Assembly (NCBI GenBank): GCA_905160935.1
Contig: CAJHZI010000269.1
Coordinates: forward strand, 534,001-598,000
DNA length: 64,000 nucleotides
Origin: Enchytraeus crypticus
Taxonomy: Eukaryota > Annelida > Clitellata > Enchytraeida > Enchytraeidae
Direction of reading: 5' to 3'
Numbering within the stretch: position 1 is the stretch's first letter; every line of letters begins with the position of its first letter. This document shows positions 1 through 10,849 of this stretch, piece after piece. The translations under genes and the position numbers were made by a program. Below the pieces are notes generated by a model, which saw nothing but the letters and a program-made list of their open reading frames with translations, ran no database searches and was not told where the DNA came from.

Positions 1-295
1 CTTAAAAGTAAAATAGTAATTAATTCCAAAAGGTCTTTCATTAAATGGCAAGGTCTTCTCTTATTGCTTTTGTTAAACTATCTTAATTTGAAAAAGCCTT
101 TAAAAAGTTCATATTAAATTTTTTTTTACTAGATATCGATAATTTTCAAACCTACTATTTAAATTTAAACTATGTTTTATTGTTGATATTTTAAGATTGT
201 GTAGTCAACTAATTGATTAAGAGTTAATTATATTATTTAGGCATTCCATATAATCTCATCATTTACAGAGTACAGTTAGAAATAAATTGTTGATG

Positions 296-625
296 AATAT
301 TTGAGTGCTAATGTGTTGCAGTGTGCAGAATAAATCTAGTAAATAGCATATATATTGTTAATTGGCGTGCAGGAGTAAACTTCAAAGTGAAATCCGAACA
401 GGTTTGGCTTGTAAGCCTTCCCCCGTTCCTCCTTACTGAAGCTGTATAGACTCTTCTGTAGATTCATCTTCAATTAAAATATTTGAGTGCTAGTGTGTTG
501 TAGTGTGCAGAATCAATCGGGCAATTAGGGTGTCTATTGTTAATTGGTTTGCACAAGGAAACTTCAAAGTGGAATCCTAACAAGTTTGGCTTGTAAGCCT
601 TCCCTCGTTCCTCCTTACTAAAGCT
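296..625. repeat. Two tandem copies of a ~150-bp sequence
   Basis: Positions 296-450 and 478-625 carry the same sequence with scattered substitutions. Both begin with atatttgagtgcta and end with a cttccYcgttcctccttact block about 182 bp apart. No coding potential is seen. The family is not recognised; it may be a degraded tandem repeat or part of a larger repeat. Confidence 0.7.
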
Positions 626-630
626 GTTGA

Positions 631-1309
631 GGTAATAGAGCAATTAGCCATGATTGTATTTAGAAGGTAGTAAATAAGATCTTCAATCTTCGTTTCAAAG
701 AATATCTACGGTTTATTTGTTTCGATGATAAGGATACTAGAGTAGAAAGGCGAGCAACCGACAAACTGATATAAGTGATGCTGTCGACCAATTAGCTGTA
801 TATTGTAAGGAATGTTACAAACTATCTGATCATGTGAATGTAGACGAAATCCTTTCATTCTACAGAGGAAAGGCTTCCATGGTCAGATGCCAATCGTATC
901 TTAGGTACCAAAGAAAACCAAGTTGGTCGTACTCTTATCAACAATGCATCATGATAGCAAAATCTTTCAGGAAGATCACAAGAAGCCATTAGCATCCTCA
1001 ACTATAAAAGTATGAAGGGACACTCTTGATACGATGTGTCGCTAATATTCAACAGAGAGGTACCCACCACTGGCCCCTACCACTTTTCTTCTCGTTGAAT
1101 TATGAGTAATTCATCAGTGGCGTGGTTTTCCTCTCACCCTGATTGGCAAAGCCGTTCAAATGGTCGACGTAGGTTATTCACACTGGAGATGGGCAAGGCT
1201 CCGTTTAGGTCCCTCTTGAGTTCCAGGCAGAATAACCCGGCGATATGCTATCAATCGCAAGTGAAGAGAGCCCTGGAATATGTCAACATGCCTCCTCATA
1301 AGCGTCCAG
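631..1309. other. No recognisable gene
   Basis: Stretch between the tandem pair and the first copy of a dispersed repeat. Short open frames only, with no motif, splice pair or domain that I can support. Confidence 0.4.
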
Positions 1310-1735
1310 CTCTCGGGCATCAGACACATCGCAGTCGTGGATGCTGTGCGAGAGGCATAAGGATGTGAAGCTCTACATCAAGTGTAAAAAGTCTGAGAGA
1401 TTTGTCTGTGGAACTCATGGAGACAGACTGTTATACTTGCAAAGTAGAGTGTAAAAGCGATGATGTGTAGAAACATATTCATAAAAACTAATTAAAATGT
1501 TGCATATTTGAAAAAAATCAGAAACTACTGCTGAAACTGCCACTTTGACTACTTGCTGTAGTATAGTGTGTGACAGTATTTATGATTTTTCTTCTGATTT
1601 GTGTAGGTTATACCTGTGCTTGAAAAGTCATAAAACATTTTGCTTGTAATTTAAATGCATGTTGCTATAATTTCAAAAATGCTACTATGGTGGTAAAAAA
1701 AACCCCTGGTTAGTGAAGAAAGGTTAATGTGAAAT
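1310..1735. repeat. Dispersed repeat, copy 1 (second copy at 3560-4035)
   Basis: The sequence from gggcatcagacacatcgcag to the gttagtgaagaaaggttaat end recurs about 2.27 kb downstream in the same orientation, with substitutions and small indels. Both copies end near the same point. Short open frames inside both copies look incidental. The family is unknown. Confidence 0.7.
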
Positions 1736-1952
1736 ACTAATAAGGTTTTTACTACTATATGAAATTCACATATAAATACAAACTAGGTATCACACAAATC
1801 ACAGAAACAGTAAGCCATGATGAAGTGAGAAGTCAGACATAACCTCTTATTTTGTATTTAATTCAATCAGAATTAACCAAGTATGGTGATTAATTCTTAT
1901 TGATTGATTAATTTTCAAATCGAAGCACTTTTTTATATTGTATATTTAACAG

Positions 1953-2142
1953 CCCTTCTGACCTTGAAGCTGATGCAGATCTGGAAGACAACCAGGATTA
2001 TGACAGTACCTTCAGCCAATCCGAAACAAGCTGTTCTCGTATTAACAGCACCAGTAGGCTGCAGGGGCTAGTCGGCATGACAACGGTTGTCAAAGAGGTT
2101 GTGGGGGATGAAGGGGAAACAGAGATAAAGAATGTGGGCGAG
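1953..2142 (+). CDS. Internal exon of an unrecognised plus-strand gene
   Basis: A 190-bp open block is bounded by a good acceptor (tatatttaacag) and a consensus donor (GAG|gtaact). It starts with one base of a split codon and then reads 63 codons, ending in phase 0. The peptide is acidic and Ser/Thr-rich (begins PSDLEADADLEDNQDYDSTF) and ends in ETEIKNVGE. The phase fits the next candidate exon at 14804, which would give an intron of about 12.7 kb. No domain is recognised. The composition and both splice sites differ clearly from the repeats around it. The protein family is unknown; confidence is moderate. Confidence 0.6.
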
Positions 2143-2340
2143 GTAACTTTAATCATTAAATTAAATTGTTTCAATTAGTTGTCTATTCATTGTTAATATT
2201 AGTCTGCAAAAATTAATGCTATATATATCAAATATACTAAACATTTAAAATTGGTATTAATGTACTATAAATGTATTATTGGTATTGATGACTAAGAATC
2301 AAGATTCGTAATCATCTTGTTTCTTTCCCTTCTGTCTCTC

Positions 2341-2625
2341 ATTATCAATCTGCTTATAGAAAACTTCTTCTACTAAAACCACTTTTCATTGTGTCTATAA
2401 CGATCTTAGCATGGCAATGAGTAGTAAACAGGTTTCTGCTTTAGTTCTTCTAGATCTCTCGGCTGCCTTCGACACAATGTAAATATTTCAGCCAGTGTTG
2501 TCCAAGGTTCAGCTATTGGTACAGCTTCATATAGAATTACAGCTTCTGATCTAAGACCTGTCCACTCTCATAATGACATTATTAAGTTCGCTAGTGATAC
2601 ATACCTCATTATCCCATCTCAATAT
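2341..2625 (+). mobile_element. Fused fragments of LINE reverse transcriptase
   Basis: 2345-2480 translates, with breaks, to a reverse transcriptase stretch including LAMSSKQVSALVLLDLSAAF. This is the same segment as in the decayed LINE at about 12.0 kb, but on the opposite strand. It joins abruptly near 2478 to a second RT-like stretch (VVQGSAIGTASYRITASDL, then KFASDTYLI), which resembles the region around the catalytic YADD box, from a different LINE type. Both parts are truncated and dead. Confidence 0.65.
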
Positions 2626-2689
2626 CTTTATACCCCTAACGATGAACTTTTATCCAATTCCCACTCAATTGAATTATTATCTTTTCCCA

Positions 2690-2890
2690 CCTTAGACATA
2701 CTCTATCTATCCTGACCATTTTGTTATCGCTGGACCGGCTTTCGTTTTAAGACCTTACTTCTCCTCAGCACATTTCATTTGCAGATTGTTCCGGATGAAT
2801 TCATCCGTAATGACTTGTGCTGTGGGGACGTCCCTGACATCAATCTTGGATGAAGAATCGGACGTTAAACCTTTATATTACTATTATTAT
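2690..2890 (+). repeat. Retroposon tail with ATT microsatellite
   Basis: Contains tgctgtggggacgtccctga and ggacgttaaacc followed by a (TAT/ATT) run. The same sequence recurs at 40131-40290, also ending in (TTA)n. A shared 3' part followed by a simple repeat is typical of non-LTR retroposon or SINE 3' ends. The autonomous partner is not identified. Confidence 0.6.
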
Positions 2891-3559
2891 AACTTTTTTT
2901 CAGTTATTATTATTATTATTATTGTTATTACCTTTATCTATATTTACCTATATGTACCTGTTTGCACTTTGCCAACTCTGCAAGATTTCTTAGTTGTGTC
3001 AGATATCATTGAAATAAAGGAATAATTGTTTACGTTAGTTTAGCTTATTTGGCAATTACACAAGAGGCTGAAATATTAATTCCGAGAGATCATCAATGGC
3101 TAGATGAGCAGATGTTGGAAATCAACCAATACTGGCTGTTATATAGAGAAACATTATTTTACTTTAAAAGTTACGTCGTGTCTGGAGACGTCTTTAACCG
3201 CTCCAAATAAAAGGAAGCTTGCACACAAGCAGGTTCTACGATGCCAGAGTAACGATATTTTAAAAGTTTTTAACTGTTATGTCCGCGCCACTGAAGAATA
3301 GACCATCTGTAAACTGGACATGCCATAAGATATTATTGAACAACAGCTGGAAAGTCAATGGGAATCCACTTAAATATACCGAAGTTAATGGTTGTAGTAA
3401 GATTTTGTAAAGGCGTAACCTTGTTGGATGGGATCAAGTTAATGGTAAATTAAATGCTCTTACCGATCGTGAAAAGAGACCATGAGTAGTGACATGTACC
3501 GTAGAAATTCCAATCGAAAGAGAGAGAGAGAGGAGATTAACTCAACTCTCTCTCTCGCT

Positions 3560-4035
3560 GTCGGGCATCAGACACATCGCAGTCGTGGACGCTTTTACCT
3601 TTGTGAGAGGCGTAAGGCAGTGAAGCTCTACAACAACTGTGAAAAAAGAGTGAGGGTTTTGTCTGCGGAGTCATGGAGACAGAAAGACTGTTTATATTTG
3701 CAAAGTATTGTGTAATAGCGACGACAGTAGTTTCTGATCTTCTCAAATAATTATGCAACATTTTAGGAATAAATGTTTATTTATTCCTAAAATGTTGCAT
3801 AATTATTTGAGAAAATCAGAAACAACTGTTGAAACTGCTACTTTCACTACTTGCAGTAGTATATAGTGTGTGACAATATTTATGAGTTTTTTTCTGATTT
3901 ATGTAGGTTACATCTGTGCTTGAAAAGTCATTAAAAATTGTGCTTGTAAGTTAAATGCATGTTGCAATAATTTCAAAATACTACTATAGAGGTAAAAAAT
4001 ACCCCCCGGTTAGCGAAGAAAGGTTAATCACTTCA
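3560..4035. repeat. Dispersed repeat, copy 2
   Basis: Second copy of the repeat at 1310-1735, same orientation. It differs by carrying a 43-bp inverted repeat in its middle (3730-3823). Confidence 0.7.
3730..3823. repeat. Near-perfect inverted repeat, 43-bp arms
   Basis: Arms 3730-3772 and 3781-3823 are reverse complements with one mismatch (42/43), separated by an 8-base loop. The other copy of the surrounding repeat has one arm only, so the hairpin looks like an inverted duplication formed in place. Confidence 0.85.
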
Positions 4036-4137
4036 TTGTACTACAAATATAACATTCCTGCAAATTGCTGTCTCACAACATATTTAAATAGTCAAATGAT
4101 ACGTAGTGGTCTCAAATATAGTGAAGCCCAATCGCTC

Positions 4138-4235
4138 TAGACTAAGACCAAAATCAAGACTGGAACCTTCGAGACCAAGACCGGCAGAAACCGGTCGAAA
4201 GCCGTCTCGAGACTATGACCATGTCTCAAGGACAA
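4138..4235. repeat. Degenerate GAGACCAAGACC-type repeat
   Basis: Irregular short repetition of (c)gagaccaagacc-like words. The same kind of sequence occurs at 14950-15085 and more weakly at 18490-18575. No gene is seen. Confidence 0.5.
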
Positions 4236-5640
4236 CAAGTCTGACTCATAGTGAAGGGGAACTTTAGAATCAGTTGAGTTTAATACGGAGGGTAACACGT
4301 GAATCTTTATAAAGTAAATAAACTTTAGTATGTTTAATCTCTGATATATGACTCGTCGATCAGCCAGGATCAAGACATCATGACAATCATCTAATATCCT
4401 TTGTCTGAGTCTTTCTCTAACCCTTACACTTGCATTCTTCCTCTTGTTACATCTTTCAGCAGCTCATCACCTTATGATTCACTCTTTCCAGCTTTTCCTT
4501 TCGTTTCATAAAGCATTTACTAACTGCCCATCTGTATTAACTCTCTCAGTTACGTGGTCATTAGTAATTTTTGTGAATCCAACTAATCTTTTCCTTCTCT
4601 CTCCTTAACCACATTAGCTAGGCATCTTTTCTCTTGATCTTTTTTCCTCAAAACACACGTTACACACTTGCGTAGGGGTATCATTCACTCGGAAGTTTTT
4701 GTCGTAGCCTTTATAGCTTTCTTAACACCTTTTATTATGGCTCTTTTCTCATTCAGAAGATCTCTTTTTTCCTTCAACCAAAATTTGTGTGATCCAGTAT
4801 TTTAAACTTTGTACCTGTTCGAATCGTGTTGTATCATTCAGTGCATTATTAAATATACACGATAACATAGGCCTACATGATGATTTATTGATGTCCATGA
4901 CAATGCCATATGCCATATGCGAGGACCTGATATTAAATTCTTATTGATTGATTGAATGTAATGCTTATCTCTCTATCTCGAGATACTCATAACCAGTGTC
5001 ATTTTTAAATTAACATTCATACCTTACTTAAATACCACAGTATTCATTCCTCACCGACATTAGACTCTTTGAAAATTGGAATCATCACTGTCTTAGTTTA
5101 ATATTCCGACGAGATATCGATGCTGTACTCTTCCATGCATAATTCACAAGCATTGTCCCTATTCATCTGCATTCTAAAGGCCGGTGACTTATTGACAAGT
5201 TGTTCGACAGCAGACAAGTAGATGCAGTGTTTACATCCAGTGCTCTCACTGACACTGACATACTTTCGAGCAGAAAAATTATTTTAAACTTGGCTTTATC
5301 TATTCTCTAATTCTTTCAGCATTGTTGTCGGAACCTTATAAATTCCTGCTGCTTTCCTTTCTTCATATTTCTAATATAGATTCTTGACAGAGCACTAGGG
5401 AGAAAGAGAGAGAAATTAACAAAATTTATTTACTTTTAAGTGTTTCCATTTAGTTGTGCAAAATGATGATTGTAAAAATGAACTTGGAGTATTTGTTTCA
5501 GTTTATTAGGCTTGCGAGAGTAAAAATTTATCTTAGTTTTACGGAAATGTAATAGGAGCAGCCTGAACGAGGCGGCATTGAACTAAGGTATGAAGATTAA
5601 TATCAAAATTACAAAAGAGATATGAGTGTCCCAGGAAAGA
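4236..5640. other. No recognisable gene
   Basis: AT-rich, pyrimidine-rich stretch with only short open frames. No domain, splice pair or clear repeat end is supported. Confidence 0.4.
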
Positions 5641-5649
5641 GCTAAAGTC

Positions 5650-6237
5650 AATTTCACAATAAACAGCACTAGTTTGGAACAAGTAAAGAGTTACAAAAAT
5701 CTAAGTTACAATATAACAGACGATGGGAAATGGGAGACAAAATTTTTTTAGTAAGATTTCACGAGTAATGCAGGAATGCAGGCCTTCGACAGTAAAAAAG
5801 AACTCTTAACAAGAAATCTTTAGAAAACGTTTTCTTTAAAAGAAAGAAAAAGTTTTCCTTAGAAAACCACAAAGATTAAGATAGTGTTTTGATTTGGACT
5901 ACGCTGCGCTATTATATGGATGTAAAAAATGGACATAAATTTAAGGAAGGAAGCTGTCAGGAGGTTAGATGCGTTGGAAATGTGGATATGGAGAAGAATG
6001 GAAAAGATTTGCTGGAAAAGTAATGGAGTGGTTGCAGTTGGACAGTTGATAAATGCATTAAGAAATAGGAAGAAGAGTTGGATAGGACATAATATAAAGA
6101 GGGAAATTCGACTAAAAAAGATCATAGAAGGTAGAATGAAAGGAAAAAGAAGCAGAGACAGACCGAGATTAGGAATGCTAGATGATTTAAAGATTCACTC
6201 TGTAATGAACATGCCTTGTTCACAATTTATATATTAA
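5650..6237 (+). pseudogene. C-terminal remnant of a LINE endonuclease/reverse transcriptase
   Basis: Broken frames read, in order: a piece with KSYKNLSYNITDDGKWETK, a piece with ALLYGCKKWT, and an open frame to 6237 containing RRLDALEMWIWRRMEKICW, KKSWIGHNIKR and IIEGRMKGKRSRDRPR. This order and these motifs are those of the region after the RT domain in common invertebrate non-LTR retrotransposons (a 'YLG..ITEDG', 'LLYGSETWT', 'RLEAFEMWCWRRM', 'GRPR' type tail). The 5' end is missing and the frame is broken at least twice. It is a dead, 5'-truncated copy. Confidence 0.75.
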
Positions 6238-6329
6238 GTAATATATATTTTAGATGGAATGCAGATATTATAAGAGCAGTTATTATAAATAATACGTGAC
6301 GTAGGGTTTTTCCTAAGATTTATAATAGA

Positions 6330-6760
6330 TGATATAAGCCGAAGTTATAGGTGGGTATAGCTAGTTTATTAAACAGGGTATTTCCAAAGTGACGCAGCTG
6401 GCGCGTAAATCGACTAAGCGAGAAGTGCTGTGATTGGCCGAAGCCGATCGCTAGAATAGTATATAAAGTGGCTGTCGATACATAGAAAATCAGATTGGGT
6501 TCTGCGTGGTTCGTCTGCGCAGTAACTCAGGGAGGCCAGAACCTTCTACGCGAAAGTACTGGGAACGAAGGAGGATAGTGTGATATCCTAATCCTAAGGC
6601 AAAAGTACGATTAGTATACAGAAATCTGGTCTTCGTCTAGCCAAAAGGTTTCAAGCTTGCTTGTTGGCCTAGGCTCGTAGCCCCCGGTATTTGTCTTGTT
6701 GTTGTATCGATTTGTTGTACTGTGGCGTCCCCCTGGGTAGGCCCAGGTAAGTGGCTAGTA
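6330..6760. other. Left part of a GC-richer block of unknown nature
   Basis: From about 6330 the base composition rises above the AT-rich surroundings. No conserved protein motif is seen. It leads directly into the 89-bp tandem repeats and the 7214-7812 open frame, so all three may belong to one unclassified element. Confidence 0.35.
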
Positions 6761-7028
6761 GTCCACGGCGATACCCGGGTTGAGTCCGTCTCTGCGGGTA
6801 TTCTCTAAGCGCCTGGGTCGAGTGTGTCTCTGCAGGCGGGAGGCTGGTAGTCCACGGCATTACCCGGGTCGAGTTCGTCTCTGCGGGTATTTGCTAAGCG
6901 CCTGGGTCGAGTGTGTCTCTGCAGGCGGGAGGCTGGTAGTCCACGGCATTACCCGAGTCGAGTTCGTCTCTGCGGGTATTTGCTAAGCGCCTGGGTCAAG
7001 TTCGTATCTGCAGGCGGGAGTAGGATTA
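6761..7028. repeat. 89-bp tandem repeat, three units
   Basis: gtccacggc occurs at 6761, 6850 and 6939, a period of 89 bp. Each unit contains acccgggtcgag, tctctgcgggtatt, taagcgcctgggtc and ctgcaggcgggag. The units are GC-rich and nearly identical, so the expansion looks recent compared with its surroundings. Confidence 0.85.
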
Positions 7029-7213
7029 CCAGTTGACTATCAACGAATTTCTCATCGACTACATGGAAGGCCAATTATACTACCTTCAGCAAAGGAGAGA
7101 GTAGAAAACTACGGAAAGACCAATATCGTAAAAGAGATAGGGAAGACTAAATCTAAAAAAGGATATAGGGAAGTTTTAATAGGGTAAAGAAGATAAAGTT
7201 TGTCGCAGTTAAA

Positions 7214-7812
7214 ACAACCAATCATATAATTATCTACTATACCAGTTCGTAAAACTAGGAAGCAGGGCAGAAACTCAAACCGTAATCGCTCAAAATATAG
7301 CAGCGGAGTACGCTTCCACTCCCGGTTCGGGTCACCATATCACTTCGCCCCGAGAACCACGTACATTACGGAATAGAATCTTCCAAGGGAACATGGCACA
7401 AATTCAACCGTCATCGCCTAAATACGTAGAAGATGTGGAGTACGCTTCTACTCCCGACTCGGTCCAGCGTCGACGCTGTGCACTGGGTTCCCGAGAACCC
7501 AATAACGACGTAGGCAAAGGGGGTTGGACCTTGGCCTACTCAGTCGGAAATGAGCAAGAAAGGCCTATCGAGACGGATGATACCGGGAAAGAAGTATCCG
7601 AAGACACAGAAACTCGGTACCTCCTAACAAGCGGTACCCTTAGTAAAACATTCGACGAAAAAGCTGCCGTCTCAAAGCACTGCCGGCCGGAGAGCGAGTA
7701 CAGATGTAGACAACCGCTCGAGGACGAACAGGCAGCAAGGCTGTTCACGACACACTCGTGTCGTGAACAGCTTTATGTGGACATCAAGGGGAAAACGGAA
7801 AACAGAGAATAG
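7214..7812 (+). CDS. Open frame of unknown function in a GC-rich block
   Basis: The frame is open from 7214 to the stop at 7810-7812 (198 residues if entered by splicing or read-through). The first ATG is at 7393 (139 residues). The product is polar and charged with no recognised domain or membrane segment. It contains an internal imprecise repeat of about 129 bp: EYASTPGSG...SPREP and EYASTPDSV...SREP are parallel. The 3' part crosses a perfect 14-bp-arm palindrome (7740-7771). It could be the gag-like start of a retroelement or a chance frame in a GC-rich repeat. Not recognised. Confidence 0.25.
7740..7771. repeat. Perfect hairpin, 14-bp arms
   Basis: gctgttcacgacac (7740-7753) is followed by the loop actc and then the exact reverse complement (7758-7771). 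There is no T-run after it, so a bacterial-type terminator reading does not apply. Confidence 0.9.
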
Positions 7813-7859
7813 TAGAGACTTTATATACCTTATATCTGCTAGTAGGCCGTGCACTAAGA

Positions 7860-8859
7860 AAGAGATGGAGAGAGAAAATAGGAGCGGTATTAATGATGTA
7901 GTGCTGTTATTTTGATATTATTGTGTTAATTATGTTGTGCTTTGTTGTGTTATAGATGTAGCCTTTTAATGCTGTGATATAGTTGTATCCTATTCATGAT
8001 GTAGCCTGTCAGGGATGATGCTCTGATATTTTTAATCGCTAGAGTACTTACTATAATATTTATATATATTAGAGGTTATATAATGTTACTTTTACTTATA
8101 TTAGTATTTTTATTATTGAGGAGTTAAGAGGTTAGTTAAGCCTGACTTCACGAGAGTGGGCGGAGCTAAGCGAGTTTGTTTAGAGAAGAGGAAGGTGAAG
8201 GTCACGGAGGGAATGAGTAGATAAAATTCCACGTGATATTTTGGATTGAAAAGGAATTAGAAGGAAGAAAAGAAGTAGAGTAGACTGTTACAGAACAGTT
8301 GTGGATGATCATTAGTTGATATCCAAATTTGAGGTTGATCAATAGTTGATCAGAGGAAAGAGATTCCGAAGGGTAATTTAAGGTGTTTTAATGCAGTTAC
8401 TGAGGAAATACTTAGTTAATATTCCTATAGTGGAATTTGTGTTTTGATACATTAATCGAGTAGAGCAACGTATTGTGTTTACGTCGGTTTGATATAGTAT
8501 ATGATTTTAGTTCTGCGCGTTATAGGATCGAATATATTGCAAGTACAGTTAATTTGAATTTAATTACTTTTCGTTGATAGCAAACATTCGGATATTTCTT
8601 TGTTTTCTTAAACTGTATGTATACATATTAAATTCGCGTTTATTTTAAATTAAAATAATTAAATATTAAATACCGTAGTCTGTTAGTAAATCCGTAAAAG
8701 GCTGGGGTCCCTACATTAGTCAGTTTTATTTAGGAGGTCAGATACAAATTCATTGAATAGGTTAGTACATTCAAGGATTTAGCGTCTGTTTCGGGTGTCA
8801 TTAGCCTGTTGAGGTAAGAAACAACCTGACATAGCCTATTGGGGTTGAAGAGATATTAA
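7860..8859. other. Intergenic or intronic sequence, unassigned
   Basis: T/G-rich stretch with repeated tgatgtag and gatgtagcc words, similar in character to 10210-10380. This may be remnants of one repeat family. No coding support. Confidence 0.35.
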
Positions 8860-9025
8860 TGTATAACTTTTATAACTGGCCAATCTATGCATTAAGATGG
8901 ACGGAAATTGGCCACCTCATCAAAAATGAATTCTTTAGTAATTGGGTAAAGTTTGATTTTAAATTTTAACAATAGACTGAGATTTATATTGAAACTTTTT
9001 GCAGGTGTTATCACTTTTTTACTCA

Positions 9026-9027
<2 letters not shown>
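8860..9027. mobile_element. Mariner-like element, truncated right end
   Basis: Matches the right end of the element at 9095-10033 (same ttggccacctc..., ttaacaatagactgagat, gcaggtgttatcac and tttttactcacc order) and stops in a TA array. It is a separate or duplicated end fragment without the ctg that completes the terminus. Confidence 0.7.

Positions 9028-9094
<67 letters not shown>
9028..9094. repeat. (TA)n microsatellite
   Basis: Uninterrupted TA dinucleotides between two mariner ends. Confidence 0.95.
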
Positions 9095-9097
<3 letters not shown>

Positions 9098-10033
9098 GGT
9101 GAGTAAAAAAAAGTGATAACGCCTGAAAAAAATGTGAACATCTCCGGCTATTGTTAATATTTTCAAATCAAACTTTTACCAATGACTAAAGGACTAATTT
9201 TTTATGAGGTGGCCAATTTTCATCCATTTTAACATATAGATTGGCCAGTTATGAAAGTTTCAGCAGAGCAACCCCCCTTTTTTAATGTAATATAAATAAA
9301 ACTTATATTTAATTTTATATTTTGTCACTGAAAAGGGTCGTTGTGGTGGTTCAGAAGAACCAGTTGTATCTGCTAGCACTACTGACAATTCGATATGCTT
9401 TCCTCCAGCTGCTAAGCAGGACTGCATTCGCTTTCGGAATGCTAGGACAGCCTTATGTTTCCAGCTTAGGGCACTCTCTCCCAGATCGATTGTAGCACTT
9501 CCTGCAGTTCTGTCTTGTTTTTAGGCTTCGGCTGGTGTTTCTGATAGAGATGCAGCATGGTTCCCCAGACATGGTAATCCAGAGGATTTTGATCGCGAGA
9601 GTTTGGAGGCCATTCACTCTTCCTTATGAAATGCGGATTTCTCTTGCTGATCCATTCCTGTGCATGACAAGATGCATGAGCCGGAGCACCATCCTGCTGA
9701 AAGATGAAATCATATGGTAGAAGAGCATTGCAATCATCAAACAGCTTGAGAAGTAAAGTATTGACGTAATACTGAGCGTTCAAGTTTTCCTTCTTGCCAA
9801 TGAAGGGCAATTTGCCCTTACCGTTGTAGCAAACGCCATTTTTAGGTAAAAATGGGGGTTGCTCTGCTGAAACTTGTATAACTGGCCCAACTATAGATTA
9901 AAATGAATGAACATTGGCCACTCCTTCAAAATTAGTCCTTTAGTAATTGGTAAAAGTTTCATTTGAAAATATTAACAATAGCCTGAGATATTCAAACTTT
10001 TAGCAGGTGTATCACTTTTTTTTACTCACCCTG
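9095..10033 (-). mobile_element. Mariner/Tc1-like element with long terminal inverted repeats
   Basis: Begins cagggtgagtaaaaaaaagt and ends with the reverse complement (tttactcaccctg), each flanked by TA, the standard target of the Tc1/mariner superfamily. The terminal repeats run inward about 190 bp, to the gctctgctgaaa blocks on both sides. At 939 bp it is too short for a full transposase, and only the C-terminal half of the coding region remains (9466-9810). Confidence 0.85.
9466..9810 (-). pseudogene. Mariner-type transposase, C-terminal fragment
   Basis: A 114-codon open frame contains [19 protein letters not shown] (second catalytic Asp context), then SRDQNPLDYHVWGTML, the typical 'DLNPLDY.VWG' box that holds the last catalytic residue of mariner-like DDE enzymes, and a terminal helix-rich segment. 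The N-terminal DNA-binding helices and first catalytic Asp are absent, so the fragment cannot be an active enzyme. It lies inside the terminal inverted repeats and shares their orientation. Confidence 0.85.
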
Positions 10034-10073
10034 TATATATGTGTATATATATATATATATATACACATATATA

Positions 10074-10120
10074 CAGGGTGAGTAAAAAAAAAGTGATAAC
10101 ACCTGCTAAAAGTTTGAATA
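10074..10120. mobile_element. Mariner-like element, left-end stub
   Basis: cagggtgagtaaaaaaaaag followed by tgataacacctgctaaaag repeats the terminus of the 9095-10033 element and then collapses into a TA array. Confidence 0.75.
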
Positions 10121-10212
10121 TTATATATATATATATAATATATATATATATTATATATAGATATATATATATAGATATACTATATATATATATATATATA
10201 ATATATATATAT
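10121..10212. repeat. (AT)n-rich microsatellite
   Basis: Imperfect TA array right after the mariner stub. Confidence 0.9.
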
Positions 10213-10849
10213 GGTACTGTTGCTTTGGTGTGTATTAATTATGTAGTGTTTTTTTTTTTTTTTTTGTATTATTGTAGTGTTGTTGTGATTTAGATGTAGG
10301 CCCTATCAATGATGTAGAGCTGTTGTTTGATGTAAATGTATTAATGATGTTTTGCTGTGATATAGATGTCGCTAGCGACGATAACTATAGAGGGCGAAGG
10401 AGAGGTTAAAGGAGGGGAGGGAGGGGGGACAGAAGGTTTTATATGTCAGGGTGGGAGTGAGCAAGCTTCTGGCCAGAGTATATCAGTAGATGCTGTTAGT
10501 ATTAATCTTTAGCTAATTATTAAATCGCTGATCAATTGAATAACTGTAGTTTTAGAGCCCAGTGTATAGTTATGTGTGTTCTAAGCAGAATTAGCAATTT
10601 CCAACAGCTTTATTGCCCCGGAAAACTACGGAATATGCACCATTTCATAAAGAGAGCATGTCGGTAAACTGTTACTAACTTTTACTCTGCTATCTAAGTT
10701 AAAGGATGGTAGCAAGACTCCCTAAGTGTTCAGTTTTTAAGTTAATATGTATTGCTGCCATGCTATGATATTGCTATGTTCCAAATTCAATTTTCCAGAA
10801 TTTGGTTTTTCACCATTTTAGGACCCCTTTTAGTTTTTGTTTTGTTTCA
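10213..10849. other. No recognisable gene
   Basis: T/G-rich with a T homopolymer around 10248-10265 and repeated gatgtag words; otherwise featureless. Confidence 0.4.

Noticed and set aside
5859..6125. Minus-strand 88-codon hydrophobic frame
   Set aside because: Antisense shadow of the LINE C-terminal fragment at 5650-6237.
10039..10293. Tyr/Ile-rich open frame
   Set aside because: Translation of a TA microsatellite. The same applies to 35149-35349 and 63142-63363.
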